A stretch of DNA of 64,000 nt from Cristatella mucedo. Its lineage: Eukaryota; Bryozoa; Phylactolaemata; Cristatellidae. The notes beneath the pieces are model-generated. The model worked only from the letters and a program-made list of their open reading frames with translations, ran no database searches and had not been told where the DNA came from. Where the stretch lies: assembly GCA_009760855.2 (NCBI GenBank), contig WPIO01000006.1:246001-310000 (forward strand), read 5' to 3'. Shown piece by piece: positions 12,785-22,739 of the stretch; position 1 is the first letter of the stretch, and each line of letters starts with the position of its first letter. The position numbers and the translations under genes were made by a program.

Positions 12785-12900
12785 ATGGGATGTATTTTCA
12801 TCAGTAACTCCACAAGTCACAAAGACTCTGCGGGTGTTACGCAGGAGAGTTTTCTATAAGCACTCAGAGCCTACGCGGCTTTGTGAATGAGCTTGACAGG
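12785..12900 (-). mobile_element. LINE B 3' end scrap
   Basis: Antisense match to the last 110 bp of LINE B (GTAACTCCACAA, GGGTGTTACGCAGGAGAGTT, CCTACGCGGCTTT). Confidence 0.6.
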
Positions 12901-13365
12901 TGAACCTCGATTACGAATTATGAGCTTGGCGGCGGAATTCATACCGAACCGCGTATGAAATAGCCGCGATAGGCCGAAGCATATGAACAGCACAATGTAT
13001 GAACATGCACGAACGAGATTATTGCACGGCTTATGACCTGGCTACTATAGAAGGCTTGGGCCTGACCGCAGTCAGTCGCTTTCTTGGAGCAACGGTCTGC
13101 TGGTCGATGAGTCCTAGAGCTGAACATGAGCTGCTGTAAGCCTGTAAACGAGTCGGTTGGAAGTCGCCCGTCGTATCAGCCGTAGTATGTAGCCTATTTT
13201 TAGTGATTTTGTATACGACAGTGTTTCTGCTAGCACTGCTTGCGGAACATCGAGCGCTGTGTCGTCATCGTTGGCGCATTGCGAGCTTCGGGTTTTACCA
13301 GATTGCATAATAATAATGCACTTGATAATAATATTGCACGCGCTATGCCGCTACCCGAACTAGTG

Positions 13366-13512
13366 AGGGTAGCGCGGTCGTAAAACTTGCTTTTCACGTC
13401 GTGGGCTCAAGTCGTGCTGCGGGAAATCCTGTATTTCCCACTGCAAGCGGTGGCGATAGCCGTTTAGGCTCTTTTGCCGCTTTTTTTTTATTGAGGCTGT
13501 TGAACCAGCTGA
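13366..13512 (+). mobile_element. S1 tRNA-derived SINE
   Basis: Sense copy: tRNA-like head with GTCGTGGGCTCAAGTC, a body with GCGGTGGCGATAGCCG, and a 3' end GAGGCTGTTGAACCAGCT. Confidence 0.65.
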
Positions 13513-13751
13513 AACTTTTTCTAAATGGAGGACAGAGCGGTAATTGTTGGGCATCGGGCATCATTCATAGAATTCGCGGCAGCCTTGAGATGCTGTTCGA
13601 CGTGGCGTCTCTGCAATAGAAAATAGTGCGAAGGCTCAAGAGCGAGTGAGCGAGAGTGCGCACGAAGGGGCGACGAGTGCAAGTTCGAGCGAGTGCGGCC
13701 TAACGAGATAAAGGAAAAGTGATCAGCGAGTGATTGCGCGTAGCCACCATG

Positions 13752-13857
13752 TTTACCAGCCGAAGACGCGTCGTTTGGCTGGCTAAATTTGGTCTCGGGT
13801 TGGCTTCCGACGACTGCGGTGCCGTCTTCAAATTGACCTCCTATCCCTGTATCTGTG
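13752..13857 (-). CDS. Second orphan exon-like segment, product unknown
   Basis: A very good acceptor (TTATTATTTTCGCACAG) is followed by an open stretch containing GGQFEDGTAVVGSQPETKF and ending at a possible donor G|GTAAAC. Its phase does not match simply with the segment at 14.5 kb. On the opposite strand, GCCACCATG at 13744-13751 is a perfect Kozak start of a short frame. Which of the two, if either, is real cannot be told. Confidence 0.22.
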
Positions 13858-14019
13858 CGAAAATAATAACCGCCCGAAAGAAATATCCTCAGCACGAATT
13901 GCATTCATTTTTTTGAGTCTCAATCGCAGCAACAGTGGTATCAAACCAGCTTCCCGTGGCTCCGATCGCTGGGGTCGGGCGGGTCGCGTTGATGGCTCCT
14001 TCGAGTTGGAAATTAGAGG

Positions 14020-14175
14020 TCAGCTGATTTAGCAGCCTCATTTATTAAGCAGCAGGTGAGCCTTAGTGGCAGCAGCTCCCACTTGTAGTTGGCAAAACAG
14101 AATTGCCTGCTGATGGACTCGAATCCACGACCTTGGACGTGAAGTTCGATCACCTTCCGTCCTGGCATCATGCCC
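14020..14175 (-). mobile_element. S1 tRNA-derived SINE
   Basis: Antisense copy: CAGCTGATTTAGCAGCCTCA at the 3' end and a B-box-like GTGGATTCGAGTCC. Confidence 0.65.
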
Positions 14176-14412
14176 AGAATATGCGTACGACCCAAAGCGT
14201 AGGGAAGGGGGGGGGGAGGGAGAGCATAAGCTAATGTTATCTAAAGGGATTGGGCTGGGCTGCCCCGAGCAAAGTAATGTCCGCTAAACCCCCGCCCCCG
14301 TCTTTGTCAAAAACTATCCCTTATCTTATCGAAGGCCCAACAGCCCTTTTCTGCAGTCTACCCAGCTCCCAGAGAGTGACTACCACGCTTAGAGAACAGG
14401 TCTAGAGGCGCC

Positions 14413-14522
<110 letters not shown>

Positions 14523-14812
14523 TCTTCGGCAAGAAGAATAAATTGTATTTCTCCATTGAGAACCTACCTTATTTTTAGTTTGAGCTAAAATGAATGCTGA
14601 AGATGTTCGCACTCGGTGTGTACGTCCAGGGTCAGGTTCCAGAGGGCCATCCTGATCTAAGGGGTCAATGGTACTAAAGGGTTGCTGAGTAGGGAAATTG
14701 CTGTAGACAGGTCTAACAGGCCTGCCGAGCGGAAAGTCACTTCGGTCCGAAACGCGGCTCTTCAAATTGGTGAGCTCATTTTCTTTTAGACAGGTAAATA
14801 AGTTGAGGTCCT
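14523..14812 (-). CDS. Orphan exon-like segment, product unknown
   Basis: An open frame flanked by a plausible acceptor (TATCTCCCAG before GACCTCAAC) and a strong donor (AAT AAG|GTAGGT near 14565). The peptide starts [20 protein letters not shown] and ends [16 protein letters not shown]; it is not low-complexity and I do not recognise it. The exact 3' boundary would be about 14566. It sits upstream of MRPL43 on the same strand, next to a GA tract. It could be an exon of a second minus-strand gene or chance. Confidence 0.35.
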
Positions 14813-14879
14813 GGGAGATACCCATTCTCCAAACGACTTAGATCTCTAGTGACATCTTCACACAATCTGGGTATAGAGT

Positions 14880-15170
14880 TTCAATAATGTTAATGTAATG
14901 TATCTCCGTCAGTAACTCCACAAAGTCATAAAGACCACGTGGGTGTTACGCAGGAGAGTTTTGTATAGCGCACTCACAGCCTAAGCGGCTTTCGATACGC
15001 ATTCGGTAGCCAACAGACTTCGTCTCACGCAACAAAGAGAAAGTGGGAAGCATAGCAGAGTCAGGAGAGCAGTTGAGGTAGTGAGTAGCATAGAAGTAGC
15101 AGTTCAGGACCGCTGAAAAAGATGTGCCGTAGTCGGCAGTTGGAGAGTAGTTGTCGTTGCGTAAGACTTG
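14880..15170 (-). mobile_element. LINE B 3' end
   Basis: Antisense copy. The coding end reads ETKSVGYRMRIES-like, followed by the conserved 3' untranslated part and a GTAAT pentanucleotide remnant. Closely similar to 18165-18485 and 26770-27250. Confidence 0.8.
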
Positions 15171-15560
15171 TTATTAGAAGAGTGCATTTCCTCCGCTGTC
15201 AAGTCGACAAACTTTCAGTTAAGGAACCAAAATCAGGTTACCAACATCAAGGGCTGCTTAGGTAAAGATGAAGCATTCAAACTGGTTCGCGAGTTTGTGA
15301 CTTCACATCTAGATTATCGCAAATCGCTTTATCCGCTACTGCCGACCTATGCCCTTAATTCGTCTGTAACTGGTGCACATATCAGCGGCTGTTTTGTTCT
15401 GGTCTATCTCTTCCGGCCTAGCTGTCACATAACCCAACTTCTAACTGAGCTTCACTGACTGCCTATCAAGCATCAAATCAACGTCTAAATTCGATCATGC
15501 TTCCTTTGCAGCGCAGCCTAGAAAGAAATTTAGTTCTCTTAGGTACTCTCTATTTAGTTT
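15170..15560 (+). mobile_element. L2/CR1-type LINE 3' fragment
   Basis: The frame 15168-15458 carries FVTSHLDYRKSLYPLLPTYA, as in other family A copies, followed by a tail-like AGAAAGAAATTTAGTTCTCT. Confidence 0.65.
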
Positions 15561-15809
15561 CTTTAGTTACAAATGTCTTATTATTTTATTGACGCTTGAA
15601 TTGAGATCAAGTAAGCCTGCTGGGTAGGTAGCCTTCCGTGTGCAGCATCAGGCTGTACATTCGGGGATGCAGCTTCATTTTTAGAGGGCAACCAAAAAAG
15701 GCTTTTGGTTAAGATATTCAGAATTCCCAAAAATTGGATACAATTATTTTAAAGGTGCGAGCAGCCTGACTCGGGGTCACGTGACCCGACCCCTTCTAGC
15801 TTTCAAAAT

Positions 15810-15955
15810 CAGCCGAGCTGGTTTGGCCTAGCGGTTAAAGTGCTCGCCCCGACCAAGGTCTGACTGAGGTCGCGGGCTCGAGCCCCGAGGCACATGTGAA
15901 GCGCCTGAATAGAGATTAAGTTCTCTTGGGGTGCTATATAAATGAATTATACATG
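15810..15955 (+). mobile_element. S2 tRNA-derived SINE with LINE-like tail
   Basis: Good copy: A-box-like TGGCCTAGCGGTTAAAG, B-box GGGCTCGAGCCCC, then AAGCGCCTGAATAGAGATTA, AGTTCTCTTGGGGTGC and ATATAAATGAATTAT. Confidence 0.8.
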
Positions 15956-16184
15956 CATTCATACAAAGGGAGTTTAAGAAGCCCATCTGTAGGAAATCGT
16001 TAATTATCGGCCCTTCACCGGAGTGAAGAATTGAAGTCAATTCCCAGGCGCTTCCCAGGTTTTCCCCTCCCCTAGCGGTCGATTTTTAGCTCTTCAATAC
16101 TAAACTCCCGGCTAAATTAATCTTATACTTGTGCATTGTTTTTCTCATATCGCGGAAAAGAAGACAGTCATTGGTTTTATAGGC

Positions 16185-16406
16185 TTATAGATTTACAGCA
16201 TAACCACTAACTTGATCTGTGATGGCAATTTTGTCCTTGCATGAAGATGAAGCCACCTGCCACCACGAAAGGTCTCTAGCAAGTATAGGTTCGTCTGGAG
16301 TAATATCACTAGTGCTTGGATATTTATCCTTAAGTAATTTCAGAGCGTAAAAATAATCAAAGTCAACAATCAACCGATTGGATGGAAGGTATAAGGTAAA
16401 TTTCAT
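16185..16406 (-). pseudogene. Small intact frame of the virus-like fossil, unknown function
   Basis: 73 codons, starting MKFTLYLPSNRLIVDFDYFY and ending SGYAVNL. It starts three bases after the stop of the upstream frame (stop at 16410-16412), a spacing typical of viral or compact-element operons and not of animal genes. It contains WW and several aromatic residues and no recognised domain. It may be a fragment of a longer gene truncated downstream by repeats. Confidence 0.4.
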
Positions 16407-16409
16407 ACT

Positions 16410-17400
16410 TTAAAGGTTTACTATTGGATTTCTACCAACATAATCATCATACCCATCATCTGAAGTGTGTACTACCGTACTGCTAACTAACTGAGAAGCA
16501 TTGATAGAACAACTCCATTATCAGATGAAGCTTAAAGCAGTCTTAGATCGCTAATTTTAAATTTATTGATTTTTTAACTTAGTAATGGAGCTCTTACATC
16601 TGATGATTATCTTGTTAGAGTGTTTTCATCGCCAATGCTAATGTTGTTTTTACATCTTACATATTACTGATATCTTATTTTTACATAACTTAGTAGTATC
16701 CTGAAAGTTTTTTATTCAGTAAATATTTTCGTAAGTATCCCATGTTTGCTACATTTTTTAAAATATCATAGACTGTAGGCGCTGCAATGAAAACTCTATA
16801 ATGAGTAATATTTTCGCTAACAGTAAGATTAGATTTCTTAGTTATATCTTTTTCTCTATCTGCCAATATTATATCTGTATAAAATTTACTAGCACTATCA
16901 GTTATACTCAGAGCTTCGGATACTTTTGCATTTTTTTTTATTGAAAGCTGGTATATTAATTCTTACTATATCATCAGATTACGTCTTACTATATCATCTG
17001 AATCTTTTCTAATAGAATTGGATTCCATTACACCTACATTCATCGCATCATCAAAATCATCAGGTCTACCTACATTGATATTTTTTGTGACCTAGATCTA
17101 ACGTGCCAAATATTACTATATCAGTTCTTATAACATCATTTATGATTATAGGCCTCATATAAACATTAATGTTGATAAGTTCTCTTGAATTAATTTCTCC
17201 TTTCACAATAATTATATTTTCAAAGAACTTAAAATCAAAATCTATATAATATCTTCAACATATTTAACGTGCTTGACCAGCAGGATCACGTTTCCTATAC
17301 GGATATAATGTTAAAAGTCTTTCAAATAACTGTCACGTTAGCGTATGGTATGCAGCTATTTTAGATGCTCCATTAGAAATGATGGTACTTTGCATTTAAA
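16410..17400 (-). pseudogene. Degraded long gene of the virus-like fossil, unknown function
   Basis: Protein-like sequence runs through the minus strand in shifting frames with several stops and frameshifts, including one at an A run near 16930. Readable patches include ENIIIVKGEINSRELININV, SITDSASKFYTDIILADREK and HTSDDGYDDYVGRNPIVNL, the last ending at TAA 16410-16412. The beta-rich, Asn/Ile/Asp-rich composition would suit a structural protein, but that is inference. The upstream end is cut by an S1 SINE. Confidence 0.45.
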
Positions 17401-17414
17401 TAAATAAGTAAATC

Positions 17415-17580
17415 CTAGCTGATTAAACAGCCTCTTTTTGTATAGTGACGGAAGAGACTTTACGGCTATCACCACCGCTTGCAGTGGCGATACAGAATCA
17501 CCTACCGCAGGAATCGAACCCACGACCTCGGGACCGAGGTCATGAAAGCAACCGCCCTACCTAGTATGCCATCACGGCTC
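17415..17580 (-). mobile_element. S1 tRNA-derived SINE inserted in the fossil
   Basis: Well-preserved antisense copy: A-box-like TGGCATACTAGG, B-box GTGGGTTCGATTCC and the 3' end AGAGGCTGTTTAATCAGC. Nearly the same as 57875-58045. Confidence 0.8.
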
Positions 17581-17737
17581 TTTGTGCTACCCATCCTGTT
17601 GCTCTTATATTTATTTATGGACTATCGTAAAGTGCTCTAAATCTTAATGTCTTTTTGCGTTTCCATCTAACAGTTTCTGCATGTAATCTAGGATCAGTAG
17701 GATTTGTTTTAATCTTTATCCTATTGTTGCTCATATC

Positions 17738-17887
17738 ATCGAGCTGGTTTTGCCTAGTGGTTAAGGTGATCGCCCCGACGAAGGTCTGGCCGAGGTCGCG
17801 GGCTCGAGCCCTGAGGCATATGTGAAGCGCCTGAATAGAGATTAAGTTCTCTTATGGCGCTATATAAATGAATTATATTGTATATTA
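17738..17887 (+). mobile_element. S2 tRNA-derived SINE inserted in the fossil
   Basis: Good copy: TGCCTAGTGGTTAAGGTG, GGGCTCGAGCCC and the tail GAGATTAAGTTCTCTTATGG. It splits a repeat unit of the minus-strand tail-fibre-like gene. Confidence 0.82.
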
Positions 17888-18164
17888 TATCTAGAGTATC
17901 GGTCATTGTGTCACCCCATTTAGTTACAAATTAAGTCTTAATGAATGTAACAGTGTGCACCGCGCCTTAAGCATTTGTAGGATCGCCATTCACAGCTAGC
18001 ATACCTTCTATGTAGAGGTCACCTGTAATTATGCCATCGCCATTAATGGCGACTTTTGTATCTGCACAATTCATTGTCGCAGCATCACTAGGGTCTACTG
18101 GATTCACGAGATTAATCAAACTATGATATTATTCACAGCCAAATCAATATCAGCTGTAGTTTCT

Positions 18165-18485
18165 TACGCAACGACATCTACTCTCCAACTGCCGACTATG
18201 GCACATCGTTTTCAGCGGTCCTGAACTGCTACTTCTATGCTACTCACTACCTCAACTACTCTCCTAACTCTGCTATGCTTCCCACTTTCTCTTTGTTGCG
18301 TGAGACGAAGTCTGTTGGCTACCGAATGCGTATCGAAAGCCGCTTAGGCTGTGAGTGCGCTATGCAAAACTCTTCTGCGTAACACCCACATGGTCTTTAT
18401 GACTTTGTGGAGTTACTGACGGAGATACATTACATTACATTACATTACATTACATTACATTACATTACATTACATTACATTACAT
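18165..18485 (+). mobile_element. LINE B 3' end with (ACATT)n tail, inserted in the fossil
   Basis: Sense copy beginning TTACGCAACGACATCTACTC and ending GGAGATACATTACATT..., with about twelve ACATT units (18426-18485). It splits the minus-strand tail-fibre-like gene. Confidence 0.85.
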
Positions 18486-18738
18486 AGTACCTCTGTTGAC
18501 TTTACTCACATAATTAGTAGTTACTTGCCTCTGATTAAAGGCATCACCAGCATCTGCAGGATCGGCTAAACCTTTTACGTTAGAGCAATTCATGTTTAAT
18601 GTTCCAGATGTGTGTATTTTTCTGGAATGTACATAGCGTGGAACAAGATGCAAATTCCACTTCATGAAGATGTGAGTGAAGTTACAGTACATTGTAGCGT
18701 GGTGGGTATTAGCAGAAATATTGCAATTTAGAGTAGTG

Positions 18739-19274
18739 CGAAGCGTTATTAATTATGTATTTGGCGGATGTATTTACAGGTAGAAAAGTAAATATGCACA
18801 TTGACCATTTCTAGATCTTACTTTTGGTGCACCCAATGTAATAACGAGTTACAGATTTAGTTTAACCAATCAGAAGTGGAAAACTTAGCCACCATTGGCA
18901 AAATTGTAGTCACTGTTGAATTAGATAAGGATTAATATAGAGAGCGAAAAATTATGAATTCAAGTTTGATCTAGTATCTGAACATGGTAGATTTAATTAC
19001 AAGAAACGAAGCGTTATTAATTATGTATTTGGCGGATGTATTTACAGGTAGAAAAGTAAATATGCACATTGACCATTTCTAGATCTTACTTTTGGTGCAC
19101 CCAATGTAATAACGAGTTACAGATTTAGTTTAACCAATCAGAAGTGGAAAACTTAGCCACCATTGGCAAAATTGTAGTCACTGTTGAATTAGATAAGGAT
19201 TAATATAGAGAGCGAAAAATTATGAACTCAAGTTTGATCTAGTATCTGAACATGGTAGATTTAATTACAAGAAA
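18739..19274. repeat. 268-bp near-identical tandem duplication inside the fossil
   Basis: Two head-to-tail copies, 18739-19006 and 19007-19274. The only difference noticed is one base (ATGAATTC against ATGAACTC). On the plus strand each copy carries patches of a degraded frame, such as FLDLTFGAPNVITSYRF and FKFDLVSEHGRFNYKK. Because the copies share their decay, the duplication happened after the coding sequence was broken. Confidence 0.85.
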
Positions 19275-19645
19275 ACCTTAACTCCTTTGGAGACCGTGCA
19301 TTTAGCTCGTATGCTCCCACAGCCTGGAACTCCCTCCCGACCTGCATCAGAACATCCCCTGACCTGACCACATTTAAAAGAAACTTAAAAACATACCTAT
19401 TTAGGACAGCATTTAGTGGGTCCTTGTGATTCGTCCTCGATGTGCTTATGCGTGCTGACACTGTTCATGCTGCCACTAACCACATTTGCATGCTGACCCA
19501 GTGCATGTAACCCCTAACCATGTTATTCATTTTGTTTGTTTTTCAAGCATGATTTTACTTACTATTCTATTGCGTATCACTTTGCAGCAAATGTAAAGCG
19601 CCTAGAAAGAGATTAAGTTCTCTGAGGGCGCTTTATCAAGTGCAA

Positions 19646-19685
<40 letters not shown>

Positions 19686-19686
19686 A
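19275..19686 (+). mobile_element. L2/CR1-type LINE 3' end inserted in the fossil
   Basis: 3' end only: the GDRAFSSYAP-type region followed by the family tail and a (ATT)n run at 19646-19684. It separates the tandem duplication from the second tail-fibre-like gene. Confidence 0.8.
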
Positions 19687-20790
19687 ATGAACAGTAATGA
19701 AATTAACTTGTATGTGAAACAAATGTGCACGCAAATCGCTAGAGAACCTCATGAGGTTAGATTTAAGAGATTAGTTCCACGAGTAATTGAAGTAGTAATT
19801 AAAGCTAAAGTTGACATTTATAATCTAGAATGTTGAAAAAGGCTATACAACCAATGTTTGCTGCATGAGTTAGACAGACTTAGATAGGAATGGTAATAAC
19901 GTTATAAACCTTAGGAATTCAGTCAATCCTAGAGGTGCTGTGAAATGTAAAGTGGCTAGAAAGAGTTCTCTGAGGGAGCTATAACACATGTATTGTCATC
20001 ATTAAAAGTTATGCGGAAAAATATTACCAAGATTATCCATTACAAACATCGACTACGATCGATTTCGCAGGTAAGACTAACCAAAATTGGTGATAATAAT
20101 AACAATGCACTTGATAAAGCGCCCTCAGAGAATTCAATCTCTTTCTAGGCGCTTTACATTTGCTGCAAAGGGAAACGCGATTGAATGGTGAGTAATATCA
20201 TGCTTGATAGACAACATGAATTAGGTTAGGGGTTAGGGTTAGGTTAGGCGGGACATGCACAGGGTCAGCATGCAAGTGTGGTTAGTGGCAGCATGCATAG
20301 TGTCTACACGCAAGCACATGAAAGACAAATCACTGGATCCACTAAATTCTGTCCTAAATAGGTGTTTTAAGTTCTTTTTTAACGTGGTCAAGTCAGGGGA
20401 TGGTGTGAAGGAAGTTGGGAGTAAGTTCCAAGCTTTGGGAGCTGCAGTTAATGCTAATGATTTGGTTGTGAAAAGTCGACTGGATGTTAAAGTTAATAAA
20501 GCCAGCGATACGATGTCTGGAGATTCGAATGTAGGAAGATTCACGATAGCGTCTAGATATTGGAGCTCGGCACTAAATACTCCTACTGCTTTGGGTGATA
20601 ACTTTTGCGTTACGTGCTATGAAGGCAATAAGTGAGAAAGGGGTGTTAAAAGTCTGTTCAGGTAGGATATGACCTAAACCTGGGTAATAATAAGCTAACC
20701 AAAGCAATGAATCCTATCAATACCAATGATTCAGCTAACAAATATTGTGCAGATAGCGATAGTGATAGAAAGCGTTAGTGAAGCAGCAAT
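19687..20790 (+). pseudogene. Tail-fibre-like repeat protein, broken copy 2
   Basis: Begins with a 49-codon open frame at 19687-19836 (MNSNEINLYVKQMCTQ...) ended by TGA. It continues in other frames with NGNNVINLRNSVNP, ASDTMSGDSNVGRFTI and LGNNKLTKAMNPINTNDSAN, the same motif alternation as the minus-strand copy. L2-type LINE pieces at 19925-20005 and 20095-20440 interrupt it. The N-terminal segment is charged and helical-looking. At least two frameshifts and several stops make it non-functional. Confidence 0.55.
20095..20440 (-). mobile_element. L2/CR1-type LINE 3' end inserted in the fossil
   Basis: Antisense tail (AGCGCCCTCAGAGAATTCAA) followed by the antisense C-terminal region. It contains a short TTAGGG-like run at 20222-20247. 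Confidence 0.75.
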
Positions 20791-20993
20791 TCCTGGTATT
20801 ACCCGGAAGTACGTTACAGGAAGGTGAAGTACCATTCTCTACCAGCTATACTTGACAGACCATAGATAAACCAATTGCTAATCGCTTCGTTAGTGGCCGC
20901 CGCTGGCCACCATTGACTTCCCAGCACTCGTGCACCTCCTCCATGCAGCTGATCAATAGCTTTTATTCCTTTTGTTGCCCGCGTCCATTTTTG

Positions 20994-21065
20994 GTTATGC
21001 TGGGCATGCCGAGCATAACTAAGGCATGCCCAGCATAACTAACGTTATGCTGGGCATGCCGAGCA
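20994..21065. repeat. Alternating inverted/direct repeat cluster
   Basis: GTTATGCTGGGCATGCC occurs at 20994 and 21044 in direct orientation, with its exact 17-bp reverse complement at 21023-21039 between them. The middle arm can pair with either flank, so two mutually exclusive hairpins are possible. The direct copies extend to 22 identical bases. Confidence 0.85.
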
Positions 21066-21187
21066 ATCCCCATCCATCGACTTATTAACAATAATAGCAA
21101 TAATAACAACGCAGTCTGTCGAACAACGGCTTCAAAGGAAGCTCGATCTTTACGAATGCAGAAGAGCACTGCCCACATGGTTATTAT

Positions 21188-21450
21188 GATATTTTCTTTT
21201 TCATAGCGCCCTCAGAGAACTCAGTCTCTTTCTAGGCACTTTACATTTGCTGCAAAGGAAGCACGATCGAATGGTTAGTGGTAGCATGCTCAATGACAAC
21301 AAACATAACATAGTTAAAGGTGATATGCACACGGTCAGCATGCAAGTATATTTAGTGGCAGCATGCACAGCGTCAGCCCGCATAAGCACACTTAAGACAA
21401 AGCGCACGGACCCACTAAATTCTGTGATAAATATATCAATAAAGTTTTAA
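21188..21450 (-). mobile_element. L2/CR1-type LINE 3' end
   Basis: Antisense tail with AGCGCCCTCAGAGAACTCAG and the adjacent CATGCTGACC-type segments shared with the other copies. Confidence 0.75.
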
Positions 21451-21834
21451 AAGTTTCATATTATGTTAGCCAGTCTATAGAGTCTTTTCACTCTCGGGTC
21501 TTCTCTTCTCTTAAGCGAGTGGCCGTCAGACATCTGGCTCCATCTCACTTGCCTGATCTCGGATCCTAATGCTTGTCCTTCCTGTTAAGCTTCAACCGTG
21601 GTTCAGACTTGATCCGGGCTTTAATGCCTAGCAACTGACCAAGAAAATGTATTTGCCCTTTGTTTAGCCGGTCCGAGGCGATGCCTGTACAGTCGACGTC
21701 GTGCATCTGCTATCGGTACCCTGGATGAGGGCAATAGATTGAAGATATCTACCTCTTGGCTGCATATGAAGCCGATGGAATAGAGATGAGTCTGGACAGA
21801 AACTCAGGAAATATCAAAATAAAAGTAAAAATAA

Positions 21835-22000
21835 GCAGCTAGCAGCCTTTAACAGACCTCAGATACCTGTACGTAGTGGCAGACGAGCTGTAACTGCTCT
21901 CACCGCGGCTAGCAGGGTCAATAAAGGATTGCCCACTGCTGGACTCGAACTCATGACCTGGGCCGTGAAGTGTGAGCACCTTAAACCTGGGCTGAGTATA
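21835..22000 (-). mobile_element. S1 tRNA-derived SINE, decayed
   Basis: Antisense copy with ATGAGTTCGAGTCCAGCAGT and a decayed 3' end. Confidence 0.55.
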
Positions 22001-22029
22001 GGCATGGGTGGCCAGTTGTACCTGCTAAA

Positions 22030-22270
22030 AAACCAAAAAGTATCAGTCCCGAACTAAGTATGCTCGTTCATGCTGGCACTGTACTTCTGCTTTGAACCAT
22101 ATCTGCATGTAAAACTCTGCGCATATCACATCTAACAATGTTATGCTTGATGACATTGCGAATTTTATTACTTATCATTTGGTTATGATATTTTTACAGC
22201 AAATGTAAAGTGACTACAAAGAGATTAAGTTCTCTGAAAGTTCTATATACAAGCATTATTATTATTATTA
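22030..22270 (+). mobile_element. L2/CR1-type LINE 3' end
   Basis: Tail with AAATGTAAAGTGAC and GAGATTAAGTTCTCTGAAAG, ending in ATTATTATTATT just before the fossil frame at 22272. Confidence 0.7.
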
Positions 22271-22271
22271 A

Positions 22272-22478
22272 TTGTTGCATGTGGTTGGAACTAATCACTT
22301 CGCAACTTTATCTCAAAACTTGAATATAACACTACCCTCTGGTGATATTAGGACAATTAATGTTAATGGCGGATGGGTATATAAAATTGTATTTACTATA
22401 ATTCCAGTTGGTTTTAAAGTTATTAGTAGCGCCGGAAGCACTACTGTAAATCTCATAATTACGCACATAGTTACATGA
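22272..22478 (+). pseudogene. C-terminal-like fragment of the virus-like fossil, unknown
   Basis: 68 codons containing LNITLPSGDIRTINVNGGWV and ending VNLIITHIVT, rich in beta-type residues. Its TGA overlaps an ATG at 22475-22477 (ATGA), which begins a short hydrophobic frame MNKVSEILEMILPL that soon breaks. Such stop/start overlap suits a compact viral genome. It could be the end of a fibre or capsid-type protein; this is inference. Confidence 0.4.
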
Positions 22479-22739
22479 ATAAAGTAAGTGAAATATTAGA
22501 AATGATACTTCCCTTATCTTAGCGATATTCCTTTTGTATCAAGTATTACTAAAGATCACAGTAATTGCTTCGACTATCTTGTAAAAGGGATCCGTGTTTG
22601 ATGAAAGAATTGGAATCGCAGTTAGTGGAGAATAAATTTTTAGATATGAAGTGTATACATTCTCCAATCAGTGAATGCATGCCTTCGCATTCTTTTTATC
22701 TATACAATATTTGAGGTGTCTGTGAGTAAGTCTTGTAAA

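Larger units (their letters stand above)
17615..18692 (-). pseudogene. Tail-fibre-like repeat protein, broken copy 1
   Basis: Three pieces of one reading direction, split by a LINE B end (18165-18485) and an S2 SINE (17738-17885). They carry a short repeated motif: NVKGLADPADAGDA, LINLVNPVDPSDAAT, INGDGIITGDLYIEGMLAV, GDTMTDTLDI and NNRIKIKTNPTDPR, ending at TAA 17615-17617. Alternation of Gly-Asp-x-Met-x-x-x-Leu with Asn-Leu-x-x-Pro-x-x-x-x-Asp-Ala is known from phage and large-virus tail or fibre proteins. Function in this element is inferred. Stops and frameshifts are present. Confidence 0.55.

Noticed and set aside
17415-17580. Functional tRNA gene
   Set aside because: The A and B boxes belong to SINE heads found repeatedly with the same non-tRNA body. 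No cloverleaf with intact acceptor stem was seen anywhere in the window.
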